From contig NC_060022.1 of assembly GCF_021134715.1 (NCBI RefSeq), forward strand, positions 4,221,001 to 4,285,000: a stretch of DNA of 64,000 nucleotides. Reading direction: 5' to 3'. Below, in pieces: positions 13,824 through 26,171 of the stretch (position 1 is the first letter of the stretch; the number at the start of each line of letters is the position of its first letter). The stretch is from Daphnia pulex. Taxonomy: Eukaryota > Arthropoda > Branchiopoda > Diplostraca > Daphniidae. The position numbers and the translations under genes are program-made. The notes under the pieces were generated by a model that saw nothing but the letters and a program-made list of their open reading frames with translations, ran no database searches and was not told the DNA's origin.

Positions 13824-16086
13824 TGGGAAGGAGAAGAAAATCATTCCCACACACACGCGAGATCTGACACAATTACCCCAACTGCGTTCGCCGGCGTGAG
13901 CGTGATCCTATCGCCCGTCCGTCCCCACTCCCATTGCCGGCGTGAAAGATCATCGTAGAAATCAAAGATCATCAAGGAAAATCAAAGAAGAAGAAGAACT
14001 GCGGACGGTCGAGCAATGGCCAATGTCGTGTTCTCAAAGATTCTTGGAGGAATCGTGGAGACAAGGAGCCATACAGGGTCCATCATTGCCAGAAGGGTAG
14101 CCACGATCAATAGAGCTCCCGTTTCTTGGAGAAAGAAGAAGAAGAGGAGGAGGAAGGGGGGGGGGCTCACGCTATTCGCTTCCATCTTTTTCTTTCGTCC
14201 CTTATTTTATTTTCTTCTTTTAACCGGCCGCGGTTCCCTGCGGCCCGCTGGATATAAAAACAACAAGCCCATCCAAGTCCACCAAATCCTGTCCTGTTTT
14301 TCAAGTAATAGCCGGTTCTACGACGGCGCTTAGTCATGGGGTTGGCTCGACTGGCTTTTCGATTCAAGAAAAAAAACAAAAACGTGAAGAGGAACGGGAG
14401 GAAATAAATAAAACGTCAACTTGTTTTCATTCCTTTTTTCCTTTTCTTTTTCCCGTTTTTATTTTAATCAATAAGGGTCGAAGAGATCGTGATGTAACAA
14501 GGATTGGCGCGATCAAGAAGAGACCTACCACCACCCCGCTCCCGAAAACAAATTCTGATGAGAGGTGGATGGGTGGTTGAATAAAACAGGGGGGGGGCCG
14601 TGATCATATAAACAAATACAAGAGTGGCATCTGATCGATACTCACACACTCTTGACACGCACAAAAAGGATATATAGCGTGACAACGGGAGACCCCCCAC
14701 CCACCCTCTCCCTTCCACCCCGTTCTCTTTTAGTTGTCCTCCACTTTCTCAAAAATGATCAGAAACACCGAAAAAAGTTGCCTAGTGTATTGTCGAAGCG
14801 CCTTAAAGAGTAGCTAGAAACTAGGAGCTTGTGTTATAGGAGAACGTGCCGACTACCTACCACCACTGCGCACCGTATACAAATCAATCGGAAACGGGTT
14901 AGGAGGAGGAGGAGGCAAAATAAAAGAAAGTTTCGCTCTCGAGGACTCCTACCTACCCCCGGCCCGATGCACGGAACTTTGCAAGTGAAAAATGGAGATT
15001 CCATGTATGGTCTAATCATCGAGCCGAAAAGGTTCGACACAACAATGGCGGTCCTCCCCTGCAGCGAATCGCAGTCTAGGTTTTCTTTCTCCTACCTCAC
15101 TAGTCACTACACTCTCTCAGGAGCTGGTGCAGTTAATAAGCTAAAGCGAGAAAGGGTGTTAAAAAGAAAAAGGCTGCCAGCCGCGAACAGAGTGGAAAGA
15201 GAAGCAGAACAACACGTTCCGGCTCTTTTGCTTCCGATGTGTGTGTGTGTGGGTGGATAGACGAGGGAAGGACTAAAAGGAATGGGCGGTTGGGGGTTAA
15301 ATCACTAATCGGACTAATGCCCTCCGACAGACCCGGGGAGAAGAGAACGCAACAAAAAGAGAGAGAGGAGGGAAAAAGAAAACGGTATATCTCAAAATAC
15401 CGACGCCCTACGCTACTCATTTATTGAACATTACCGGTAGTCATCGTCGTTTCTATCGAATTATTCCCTTCCTGGTCATAAAGAATAGAACCTAATACAA
15501 TGAAATAATCATCCGGATAGCAGCAAACAATAGGGGGGAGGGGCCGCCGATCCAATCGAAGATGATGACAGAGAAATGGCGACTATAATGGCGACTATTA
15601 TTAACTCTAATGAAAATAATTGCGGCAACCCATTCGACGCGTGTGCCACCAACCGAATCAATACCACAACGAGGGAATCTGCTCTCGCTCTTTCTCTGTA
15701 CCGAGCACAACGATGGATAATATATGTGTGTACCTTTATCCATACGGCGAATAGTAGGACTACATACATAATCGATCCAACCAACCCAATCGTCGAGCAA
15801 CAAACAACCAACGGGCTTCGTCACTCTCTATATCTTCTAGGGGTTGGTTGTTGCAACACATACACGTCCATAAAAACCGAGCAAGAAATACACACACACG
15901 AGAAATATCATAAAAAAGAAAAGCAAAAGAATCAATAGATACCTGAAATAGGATGCGATGGATGTGGTCGAGTAAACCTTCCTGGTGTAGCGTTCCATGC
16001 CTCCAGGAGGACACACACACTAAAGAACCGTTCGCCCTTCCAGCAAAAAAGTCTATCGGGGCGTCGTTGTCTGCCTACCAATGTCC

Positions 16087-16106
16087 GTGTGTGTGTGTGT
16101 GTGTGT
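16087..16106. repeat. GT microsatellite
   Basis: (GT)10 tract, uninterrupted. Confidence 0.95.
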
Positions 16107-18460
16107 CACTCGATCACAAATTCTATTGATCAATCAGTTGTTATTCCGACTCCCCATTGTGGGTAGGTAGAAATCTGAAATCACAAACAAGAGGAAATAA
16201 AGAAATATTATAGTGGATTTGACGTCATTTTTTCCCGTATATAGACATCAGCTCTGCAGGTTTAGTTGAGGTGAAATGATGAAATTATAAAAGATTATAG
16301 GGGGGAAAAAAAGATAACGGGAATAAAAGAAAGATACCAGGACAATAACACGTTATCTTGCCCCGGCAGTGGCCACCGACTAACTCCCCAATCGCAATCT
16401 CTGATGGACTAAAAAGCCTACCGACAAGAGCGAGAGATGACAAGAAGTTACGCCCTAAAGTATTAACCGTATGTCGAAGATTAAAAAAAAACAAAAAAAA
16501 GATATATGGATCGTGTCGAGACACTAAAGTGTGTGGGACCGGGAAACAAGCGACAAACTGAATTGGTTGGCATTTTCTCAAAACGTTTTCGAACAAAAAA
16601 CGTCGTGATTGGAATAAAGTCTCTATTCTCCATATTTCTCCAATGTTTTGCAAATTGAGCCGAGAAGCGTCTGCTCTAAAGCAGAGACGAATTTAATCAC
16701 GTTCTGACAGGAAGGGCCGCATTCAGTTGGTCGATTGTTCTCAGCTACCACGTGACTGGACATTCTCACGCTCATAAAGGGATAGGATGAGACACCTTTT
16801 TTTTTCCCCCCCAATGTGATTTAATTCAGTGTCTTGGGTTTTGGAACGAAGAATCGTTCACGGACATTAGTTCGGCTGAAAACTTGATTCAATGGCGGAG
16901 CAGGTGTTGTTGGTTCATGCAAACGTGGGCTTCATTTTCTTGTACAAAGAAGAGAAAGGTTCTTTTATTCAAGAAGCAGCAGAAATAGCAGCAGCACGAC
17001 ACAACAACAACCGAAAAAAGGATGACGTGACCTACATATAATCCAGACAATGTCACTGTAGCTGCTGCTGTAGGGTTGATATTTTGGCTTTGAGGTTAAC
17101 ACACACACACGGCGTGAACTTTTTGAAAATAGTGAGGAGGTTGGAAGGCAAAAAAGAAAGAAATGGCAACGACCTGATTAGTAATCCCCAATTTTCACAG
17201 GAAAGGAAACGAGGCGCAAGCGCAGAGCTGAGGGAACCCGACATTTTTATTGACGAAAATAGCAGCCTCTGTGTCTAGTGTATCTTTTTTTCTCGAGGAT
17301 TTTTTTTTTCACATCTCATCCATCACGAATATGAAAGGCAGAAGATATCTTGGTGGATGACGAATACAGTCTTTTTTAATTGAAAATTCGTGGAGGAAAA
17401 GAAAAAACGTTTTCAACTATTGCCAGCTGTGGAAAATGACGAATTGTCAAGGGGTACTATAATCTTGAAGACAAAAAATACACCCCCCATTCGGCCATTA
17501 AATATGCATGGTTTTCTCTCTCTCAACTGTGTGTGAATTTTTCTTCGCCAACAAAAAAATATTCAATTCCCTTCCATTTTCAAAGCCCATGTTGGAGAGA
17601 AAGAAAAAAAAACAAGGTCACGTTTTGTGGGACACGAATCGAGAATGAATTATTTCTAGACAGCTGCTTTGCTCGGGATCTTGCCGGTGTGGACACAACA
17701 TGGGAAGAAAGAGAAAAGGTTTCGCCATATTCACACTGAGACGAACGAACGATAAAAACCGACAGGGAGGATATATATGTGTCGTTTGATATACTCACAG
17801 AGCTGCAAATACCGATGGGCACACACAACTGCTAAACAGGAGTTATTTCTTGCAATAACGTGTCCCAAGTATACAGCCAAAGTAAAAATGAAAAATCTCA
17901 ACAGACAGACGTCGAAATTTGTCCACGACCGGCTGCGAAAAAAATATGGCCTCACGCACACTCACACATACACAATCACACTGTTTTAGTGGACAGCAAA
18001 GAAGAAAAAAAAAGTCAATCGAAAATACGATTCACGAGCCCCAAAATCACGACCCGACCGTATTCTCTCTTACAGAGTCGACTGAGAAACTCCCTACTAG
18101 TACTCACTGCCCGGCACTAACGCCATCTTTTTTTATTTTTTGAGGTGGGGAGAAAGGAGGAGCCGAGAAAATGTGGCGGGCTCGGGCGCGTTCACTCAAC
18201 GAATCTCTCATTTTTTCTCAAGGTAATGGTTGTCTGTTTGTCTCTAACGGTATATTTACTTTTTGGCAGTGACAATAGCTATTTTCAATATTTCTAAATT
18301 CATTCAACGATTTCTTTTATTTCATTTGCTGATTTGTTTCAAAAGGGAAAAACACAGATCGTCAACTCTGGGGAGGTCTCGTCACCAGCAGACGACGTTT
18401 GTTTGTTTTGCTGTTGTCGGGACTCGCGCCTTGAAAATGGAGAGGAATCTATGAAAAATG

Positions 18461-19508
18461 TAAGGTATCGTCATTCATGATATGCTAGACTCATCAATAT
18501 CCATGACTTTGTCTATCTTTATTCATTAGTCATGGAATTTATTATGGTACAGTAGGAAATGTCATCTGGGGTCTGTACACCTAAACAGGTCTAATTTAGT
18601 CAAATGATTAGGTGGGAAAAAATTAGGTCTTCAGGAAATTGGGTTCTAGGCCTTATTCCAGTCCGTTAGACAGTTACGTCACCACTACTCTCCGTTTTTT
18701 AAAGACTATCTTTGTTTGATTTACAATAATTGTATTCCTAGTTTATACCTTTTGACATTTACTGTTGGTTGACGTCAAACTGTGTGTTGACTCACTCAAA
18801 CATAGATAACTTTAAAACTTGGATCATATTGCTGCACGACTACTTATCAGCTCAGTTAGTTTATGAGTTGATTGTATGATAATATGATCCATTGTTCAGA
18901 TTTTGTTATATAAAAGGCTCCTTTACATAATTCAAATTAAAAACCAATAAAAGTCTTCCTTTGGGCTATTGTGAATGTACTCATTCATCCTTAATTGTGT
19001 ATCTGTGAACTGGATATGTATTTGTGCTAGCCAAGAAGAAACGGTACTGGCGTTCAATGTTTCGATGACGCACATGGCTGTGTGGTGAGAGGCGGACAAC
19101 AGAAGTTGAGTCCTAGGCTATTATTTACAGCCTCGGGGTGTATTAAAGCGGAGACGGTGGTAATTTCCACCGTTTGCGGTAAATTTTTCATGGGATTTCT
19201 CAAATATGAACGAATGCCCCACTTTCCCTTTTGTGTCCCCCCTCCCCCCCAAGTTCCAAAGCAAAAAAGAACAAACAAAAACTTGTGATCCTGTTTCTCA
19301 TCACATACCTAGCGCTCTAGTTTTGAGAGTTGAATGAGCCATGGAAGAGAACAGAGTAGACAATTCAAACCACCATGACTCAACACCCTTGATTGATTTG
19401 TACAGTACGAATCGGGAGAAAATTTGAAATACCTGCGCTGTGTTTTGAAACTCTCCGTCTTGCCTGATTGCTTTAATTTTATGTTCTTTTTTTTTCTTCT
19501 TCACGCAG
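18461..19508. other. Upstream region of TERT, probably including a 5' intron
   Basis: AT-rich, non-repetitive sequence. It contains a TATA-like element near 18907, an AATAAA at about 18945, and a T-rich pyrimidine tract ending in an acceptor-type AG at 19507-19508, directly before the TERT start codon. I cannot place an upstream exon with confidence. The leader exon and transcription start of TERT may lie here. Confidence 0.45.
18907..18916 (+). promoter_or_regulatory. TATA-box-like element
   Basis: The sequence TATATAAAAG matches the metazoan TATA consensus well. It lies about 600 bp upstream of the TERT start codon. It could drive TERT through a leader exon, or an unrelated transcript, or be chance in AT-rich DNA. 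Confidence 0.3.
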
Positions 19509-19516
19509 AATTCCCG

Positions 19517-22500
19517 ATGACTGAAAGCGGATTTGATATCTTGAAGAAAGTCTTTGCCGGCAGGCAGGTTATCAGCTTAGCTGATTTGAAGGACGATGGG
19601 GAAAATAACAAAAAGTTGCCACAACTGTTTCGAAAGGCTGTAGCCATCCATGTTCAGCACCAGTGCAAGCTGCGGGCTGCGCCGCAGGTTGGAGCCAAAC
19701 AACAGCTGGACTGGTATCAATTAATTGAGTCATGCGATTCCAACTTGTTCATGAGAGGCCTAAAGGACAAATGGCACCTGCCTTGTGTGACAACAAGCAG
19801 CGTCTGCGAATGCCCTTTCGTACCACATGCCACCAAGACCGATTGGGAGGCGCTCCATGCGGAAATCGGAACCCAAAAGATGAAATGCCTCCTCATCCAC
19901 TGCAGCATCTTCGTCCTTGTTGGAAGCCGAGCCCTGCTACAAATTTGCGGTTCGCTGGATAAAGGTGACCTGGAGAAAAGCTATCCGCCCATCTTCAAAT
20001 TCCGCGCAGCCCCAAAGGCCACCAAACGCAAAAGAAAAGAGATAGAAAATGTGGTAGCGATTCTGCCTAAAACATCGACGCTTCCAGTTCTCGATCGCCC
20101 GTCTGCCAAGCGACCATTGAAGAAAATTCGTCTTGCATCCAGTGATGGGCAATCTCAGAATGTCGAGTTCCTTATAGATACGACCAAAAGTATCGCTCCG
20201 ATCGTCGATAAAATTCCAGATAATCCACCGACATCTTTGGTGCCTGTTTTGAAAAAAATACGCTTCCAGCAATCTGACAGCTTGTCTCTTCCTATACCGT
20301 TATCTATCGAAGCCAAAGTGCCAACAAACGAAACTGAACATCCATCCAGTTGGAAGGAAATGGGCAAGAAGAAGACTCGGCGTTGGCGCAACAAGTTGAT
20401 AGCAAAACAAAATGTAGATAATCGAAGAGCTATTGATGGCTCTATCAAAATTGCACACGATGAAATTCTCTACAGTAGCTCTGGCTGGACGCATTTTCCG
20501 ATAACCCATCCGATTTCTCATTCTTCTCCGAATCCGACTGTGCTGGCTATTTTGAGAGCGGCCGTCGGTACCGAATGCAACGAGTCAGAAGATCAACTAC
20601 GATCAAATTTGCCCAGATTGGGTCAACTGATCGAGGTCATGATGAAGAATCACCGTCGATGTCGGTACAATCCAATCGTACGGCGGATGTTGGCCAATTC
20701 AGACTACGACCCGAAAAAGTCTTTTGTCGATGCCGGCCGTGTTTATCTGTTTATCAGATGCGTTATCAAGAAAGTCGTGCCAATCGAGTTGCTAGGCGGC
20801 CAAACTAACCAGCAAATATTTTTATCGAACGTCCGAAGATTCGTTGAAGCCGGTCGGGGCACATCGTTCACGCTCAATGATCTCATTCAGTCAATGCAGA
20901 CCAGTAAATGCCACTGGTTCTCGCATTTTTCGAGCCTACCCGTCCAGATTTCATTGCTGGCCAGATTGATCACTTGGCTTTTCGTGGGTTTCGTTAAACC
21001 TTTGATCCGACAGCATTTTTATGCCACAGAGACATCTTATGGCCGTAATCGGATATTTTTCTATTCGAAAGATGTTTGGCAAAGGATCCATCATCGAATG
21101 CTACGCTCTATCTGCTCCGTCAGTCTCCGTCAACCGCTACCCGTGTTGGAGAAATCGACAGCTCCCGACCCAGCGGCGGAATTGCAAAATCTCCTACTTT
21201 TCGCTCGATTGCGTTTTGTTCCAAAAAAGAACGGCTCTCGACCCATCATGTCCACCAAGTTCCGAAATACTAGTCGTAAAGAAGTCAACACCGCTCGTTT
21301 ACTCCTCAGTACCATTGCCGGTCTTTATGCGGAAGGGATGGATGCCAAATCGACCCACAGTTTGCATCGAAAATGGGTCCACTTTGTCGAAAATCGAGAC
21401 AAAGAACAACCCGTTTATTTTGTCAATGCTGACGTCGAAGACGCTTTTGGATCTATTGATCACCAGAAAATGGTGGCCCTCTTGAAAGGATATGGCAGGA
21501 CACTTCCGAAAGAGCTGCAGATCCGCACTTTGTGTACCGTCAGTCCAGATGGTCGGCGAAGTAAACCTTTCCAAGTCATTCCGTACTTCCATAAAACAAA
21601 TCCAGAAGGATGGGTGCAGCAAATGTCACCCGGCACTGTCGTTTTCCATACAGGAACCCGCACTGAGAAATTGGACATTGTCAAAATCCTGCAATTTGCC
21701 ATCAAATCCGTCCGTGAGGTCCATGTCGTCCACCATGATAAGACACATTATCGGTTGAAGCGAGGAATTCCACAAGGATCTCAGCTATCCAGTGCCCTGT
21801 GTCACATTTACTACGGTCATTTGGTTCGAGAGCATCTGTTTGAATTTCTCAATCACCCAGAAGACTTGCTAATTCGGGTGGTCGATGATTTCCTTTATCT
21901 GACCACTAATGGCGAGCGCGCTCGAACGTTTCATCATCGCATCCACCAGGGCTTTACAGACTACAACGCTTACGTCAATATCAACAAATCTGCAACGAAT
22001 TTGGATCTGACCGAGCCTCGCGACGAAACTAAAGATAAACCGGTCCGAAAACCTGTTTGGTTCTCCTTCTGTGGGCTGCAATTCCACACGAAAACGTTGG
22101 AAATTCGTGGAGACTACACCAAATACGAAGGGACGGACATTATCCACTGCATCACGCCGACATCTGGAGAGCCCGGGAAATTATTACTCAAGCGTCTACA
22201 AGGAATTTCAACACTAAAAATTGAGGTGACTTTCAGTTTTCTCTTTAAAAAAAAATAAAATAAAGTCCAGTTTGTTTTTACGTGTGTAATTTTATATTTA
22301 AATTTTTAGACCATTTACCTTGACGCAAGAGTGAATAGGAAACCGACTATTACCAGATCCATGTTCAGTGCTTGTCTCATGGCCGCTTTCCGGTTTCATG
22401 CCATTGTGAAACACATTTTGATGCGTAGTACCCGACGTCACCACCGGTGTGACAAAGCCCTGGACGCTCGCTACCTCGCCCACACTGTGATAAAGGAATG

Positions 22501-22780
22501 CTGCTCTAAAATGGTCGGCCACGTCAGCAGTGTCCACCGACGCAGGAAAGATGTCAAGATTATTCTCAGTAGGACGGAGACGGCCTGGCTCTGCTACGAG
22601 GCGTTTCACCGAAAGCTCAACCAGCACGAAAAGCTCTACTCGAATGTTCTGTTGGCTATCCGAATGCTACAAAACGAATACGAGAAAAAGTTGCCAGAAG
22701 CGAAGCTCAGAAACATTCGATCGTGGATTGGGCGCCGGATTCCCCGGTCATTCCGACGGATGAAAGATCGCGTGACGTAA
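19517..22780 (+). CDS. TERT: Telomerase reverse transcriptase
   Basis: Catalytic protein subunit of telomerase; it copies the telomerase RNA template onto chromosome ends in the nucleus. Two coding exons: 19517-22225 and 22310-22780, joined by a phase-0 intron with GT at 22226-22227 and AG at 22308-22309, giving 1059 aa (human TERT is 1132). Seen in order: an N-terminal domain; a basic linker at about 170-340 with repeated KKIR-type patches; an RNA-binding domain with a T motif near 485-525 (WLFVGFVKPL); motif 1/2 near 560-580 (LRFVPKKNGSRPIM); motif A with catalytic Asp639 (YFVNADVEDAF); motif B' (GIPQGSQLSS, from 750); motif C with Asp790-Asp791 (VVDDF); motif E (FCGLQF, from 851); and a C-terminal extension in exon 2. 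The three catalytic Asp residues are present. I chose ATG 19517 because it follows an acceptor AG at 19507-19508; the frame stays open upstream only through the pyrimidine tract. An AATAAA follows the stop. Confidence 0.95.
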
Positions 22781-22826
22781 ACTGTTTTGTATCAAAGCTT
22801 GTATTTTTCAAGTCGTGTTTTGCTTG

Positions 22827-22832
22827 AATAAA
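22827..22832 (+). promoter_or_regulatory. Polyadenylation signal of TERT
   Basis: AATAAA, 46 nt after the TERT stop codon, in the right orientation and at a usual distance for a short 3' UTR. Confidence 0.7.
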
Positions 22833-23170
22833 AGAAAATGCAATTTTTTTTTCATCAAAATTGTGATAAATCGTTGCAAAACAGACAAACAGATTAGCTG
22901 CATACGTGACTAGATTACACAATTCTTCTTGGAGGATCAATCACGTCTAAAGCTTCAAAATGGACGAATTCACCATCAAATAGCATAATAGTATTAGAAA
23001 GTAGCGCAAAAATAATTTTGTACGAAGACAATTTAAGCTTCTTGGTTCAGCACGAGATGAGGTTATATCATTAATGCAGCATAAAGTTACCGCGTGAATT
23101 CGATGAGATTCATTAAGTATTGCAATTAAAGTGTTAATTTGAGATACTGGAGGTTCAGACGATGCGCTCG
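22833..23170. other. Convergent intergenic region between TERT and the Shisa-like gene
   Basis: AT-rich sequence between two convergent genes. It probably holds the 3' UTR of the minus-strand gene; I see no clear AATAAA on that strand and no other feature. Confidence 0.5.
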
Positions 23171-23914
23171 TCAAGCGTCATAAAGGACCGGCCGAACCTG
23201 AACGGCATTCGGTTCATAACCTTGCTGAATTTTGTAATCTTCGTTCGGCATACCATTTAATTTCATCAATTCTTCTTTGGTAGCTGTGATTAAAAAATAA
23301 AAAGAATCATGTCAAGTTTTTCATTGTTTTTAAATTCAAGGAACTTACAAAAAGCAATTGTGTCATTATGCTCATACTTGCTGTGACACACAGAGTATAA
23401 TGGACATTTACTGCAAAAACAGCAAACAAGAACCAATATTGAAGATAAAAGGCAGGAAATAATGACCCCAACTGATATAGCTATCAGCATACTGTAAATA
23501 CATCAGAATAGATGCAAAAAAAGAACCAAATTATGTAAAAGTTTAAAGCTTAAGACCACTAAAATTGTTAATTACCTATCACCAAATCCTAACATAGAAT
23601 CATGTGACTTTCTTTCACAGCACATACCAGTACCAGGAACAGCTTGGCTATCAGAATAACAACAATCGGTAAATTGGGGAGGATCTTCAGGTCTAGGACA
23701 ATGAAAGAGATCTTGATCATCAGATAATTGAGAAGTGTTATCATTAATCCATCTTCTGTGATTTTCAATTTGGCATAACCTCCCATAAATGCCTGCAAAA
23801 TTTTAAATAGATAATAAAAAAAAGCAAACAAGTAAAAATATAAACATTCTTACATGGGAAAAGAGAGAATGTTGAGAAAAGTATTGCTATGGAAGCAAAT
23901 GCTTTGAAACACAT
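23171..23914 (-). CDS. Shisa-like cysteine-rich single-pass membrane protein
   Basis: Four exons read on the minus strand: 23914-23854, 23792-23576, 23491-23349 and 23283-23171. All have GT-AG borders and matching phases, giving 177 aa. Residues 1-24 look like a signal peptide (hydrophobic, ending near CIYG). The ectodomain has the pattern HCPRP (51-55), TDCCYSD (around 64-65) and MCCER (around 78-79). A strong membrane segment spans about 94-118 and runs into a Cys-rich juxtamembrane stretch, CCFCSKCPLYSVC. The tail is about 50 residues and polar. Signal peptide, CPRP...CC...CC cysteine pattern, one membrane segment and juxtamembrane cysteines fit the Shisa/Shisa-like group, whose members act as receptor-trafficking or adaptor proteins. 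The specific role is not inferable. The gene is tail-to-tail with TERT and divergent from SLC25A26. Family assignment rests on pattern recognition only; the exon model is stronger than the name. Confidence 0.75.
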
Positions 23915-24890
23915 CTTATTATACTGATGAGTGATGAGATATTACAACTTAATGTTGTAGAATTATGGTTACTTTAATGATGAATAATAAGCAACGCTAT
24001 GAGAAAAAATCTCTCGTGTCTCTAGTCTAGTGCTCTTGAAAATAGCGTGCTCAAATTCGACCCATCACAACATTACAGAACAATTGCCTGAGGCTGCAGA
24101 ATATGTCGTGTTTACCACGCCCAACTTGACATAACTAAACAGCTACCAAGTGACGTCATTGTTAAAATTTCCAAATCTGTTCCAAAATTCTTCCAGAGTC
24201 ATTTAAATTATATTAAGAGCTTTATTTATAACTTTAAACAATTAAAATGATGATTTTTCTAAAATTTTATTTAATGCTCTACTGTGTGAATCAACAATAT
24301 CTGACAGCGTAGCGCAAGGAAAACTGCTAAAGAGACAGACGACGGAAACCGGCTAAACATGTCTCCAAGTTCAAGTACAAGAAATTTTCGCAAATTATAC
24401 TTATTTTACTACTAAACTCTCGTTATTATGTTGAACATTAAGAGAGGCATGTTTGCGTGTTCTCTACACTTTCTTCTTTTTTTAGTTCTGTTTCAAACAT
24501 TTTACCGTATACCTTCTCTTCTGAAAACATGTCCAAAATCTCTTTTCCATTCTCTAACAAATTGAAACGATAGAAAAGAAGTTAGCACATTGTTTTCTCG
24601 ATCTACAGTCGAATAAATGTGTCCCAGTACGCGCAAAAAATGTTGCTCATAGATAAACAAAATCATTGCACAGCTGTCAGAAAATTTTAGAGAGCTTCTT
24701 TCTTAACTAAACCATTTAGTCAGTTATAAGAAATTTAGAAATAACGTTTTTACCATTCCGTTTTGTGTGTTTCTATTCAACAATACAATATATTGTCAAT
24801 CTAACAAGTAATTTTTTTTAATGTCAAGGATAGTAGCTGTACCTGGTATCAACATTTTCTTAATTGGAAACAACTCCAGTTTTGAACAAG
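23915..24890. other. Divergent intergenic region, possible bidirectional promoter
   Basis: About 980 bp between the start codons of the divergent Shisa-like (-) and SLC25A26 (+) genes. AT-rich, with no open frame of note and no obvious TATA box at a fitting distance from either start. By position it should contain both promoters; no individual element can be defended. Confidence 0.45.
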
Positions 24891-26084
24891 ATGGCTACTG
24901 AAACAAGTTTTAATACTTCATTTCACAACTTCCTAATTGTAAGGACAGTTAGAGATAATTTTAGTTCCTTAGGCTATTTTTGTAAATATATGTGAACTTT
25001 ACTTTTTGTAGGCTGGCGGAATTGCAGGAATTTCTGTGGATGCTGGACTTTTCCCCCTTGATACTATTAAAACAAGGTTACAGAGTCCTGATGGTTTTGT
25101 AAAGTCAGGAGGGTTTCGTGGAGTTTATTCTGGACTTGGGACAGCTGCTTTGGGTTCAGCACCAACTGGTAAGTGGTAGAATTGACTTAAGTTACACAAG
25201 CAAATATGTGTTTAATTTACTTGCAAATTTTTTTGCGAAATGTAGCGGCACTATTTTTTTGTACTTATGAAAATACCAAACGATTACTGAATAGTAATGG
25301 CTTTTTCACTATTTGGCAGCCAATTGTTCATATGACCAGTGCTGCGTTTGGTGAAGTTGTAAGTCATATGCACCTCTTCTTACATAACAAAAATAGTTTA
25401 TAAATAAATATGAAACTTGTCGTCTAGACAGCATGCTTAATACGCGTTCCGGTCGAGGTAGTGAAACAAAGACGACAAGCAGGATTCCACTCCTCCAGCA
25501 AACATATTTTTCGGTCAATCCTACAGCTAGAAGGAATCGCTGGCTTGTATAGGGGTTATATGACAACCGTTCTCCGCGAAATTCCATTTTCATTTATTCA
25601 GTTTCCTCTTTGGGAGGGGATGAAATCCTTTTGGTCAGACGCACAAGGACGACCAGTCAGCCCATGGCAATCTTCTGTTTGCGGCGCTGTTTCGGGTAAG
25701 TTAGATCTTATGCTCTTATAATTGTAACAATGTAACTAATTGACTGACTGTTGGGTTTCTTTTAGGAGGAATAGCCGCAGCTGTTACAACACCCCTCGAC
25801 GTGGCTAAGACAAGAATAATGTTGGCCGACCCGGCTAGTATTGAAGCGGGTGGAAAACTCAGCCTAGTTTTGAGAAGCATTTACTTTGCTCAAGGAATCA
25901 AAGGGTAATGCAGTTATTTATTTATTCCGCTTTTCTTCATCCCTTCTAAGTGTTCTAACATCAAATGTCTATTATAATTGACAGACTTTTTGCTGGAATC
26001 GTCCCACGTGTTCTTTGGATATCAATCGGAGGAGCAATATTTCTCGGAGTTTACGACAAAGCCTTGGTTACCCTTAATTCATGA
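24891..26084 (+). CDS. SLC25A26: Mitochondrial S-adenosylmethionine carrier
   Basis: Inner-membrane carrier that exchanges cytosolic S-adenosylmethionine for mitochondrial S-adenosylhomocysteine, supplying methyl groups for mitochondrial RNA, protein and lipid modification. Six exons: 24891-24938, 25012-25168, 25246-25358, 25428-25695, 25766-25904 and 25985-26084. All have GT-AG borders and the phases close exactly, giving 274 aa, the same length as the human protein. The three mitochondrial-carrier repeats each show the P-x-D/E-x-x-K signature: PLDTIK (31-36), PVEVVK (114-119) and PLDVAK (205-210). Orthologue-specific blocks include [36 protein letters not shown] and QFPLWE. Introns are 69-80 bp. 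The start codon is placed at the first ATG of a short first exon that precedes the first transmembrane helix. An ATTAAA lies 82 nt after the stop. Confidence 0.95.
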
Positions 26085-26165
26085 CCGGATCCTTGACTTC
26101 ATTGGCAGTTTACTCACAGGAAACCCAAAATTGTAACATGTTTAGTTGGCTTGAATTTTTACCGA

Positions 26166-26171
26166 ATTAAA
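26166..26171 (+). promoter_or_regulatory. Candidate polyadenylation signal of SLC25A26
   Basis: ATTAAA variant signal 82 nt downstream of the SLC25A26 stop codon, same strand. Confidence 0.45.

Larger units (their letters stand above)
9001..18460. other. Simple-repeat-rich spacer, no gene recognised
   Basis: As in the preceding 9 kb, there is no defensible exon. It holds AG, CA, GT and GATG microsatellites, a 19-nt poly-G run and many homopolymer A or T stretches. An open frame from 9377 to 9835 looks membrane-like only because of T-rich codons. The spacer texture ends rather sharply near 18460, where AT-rich ordinary sequence begins. Confidence 0.6.

Noticed and set aside
18171..18223. Possible first exon reading MWRARARSLNESL with a GTAATG donor
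   Set aside because: No in-phase acceptor partner could be found and the codons are not distinctive; too weak to report as a gene.
23589..23831. 80-residue hydrophobic minus-strand frame overlapping exon 2 of the Shisa-like gene
   Set aside because: It is a different frame of that exon and its flanking intron; the spliced Shisa-like frame explains the region with consistent phases.
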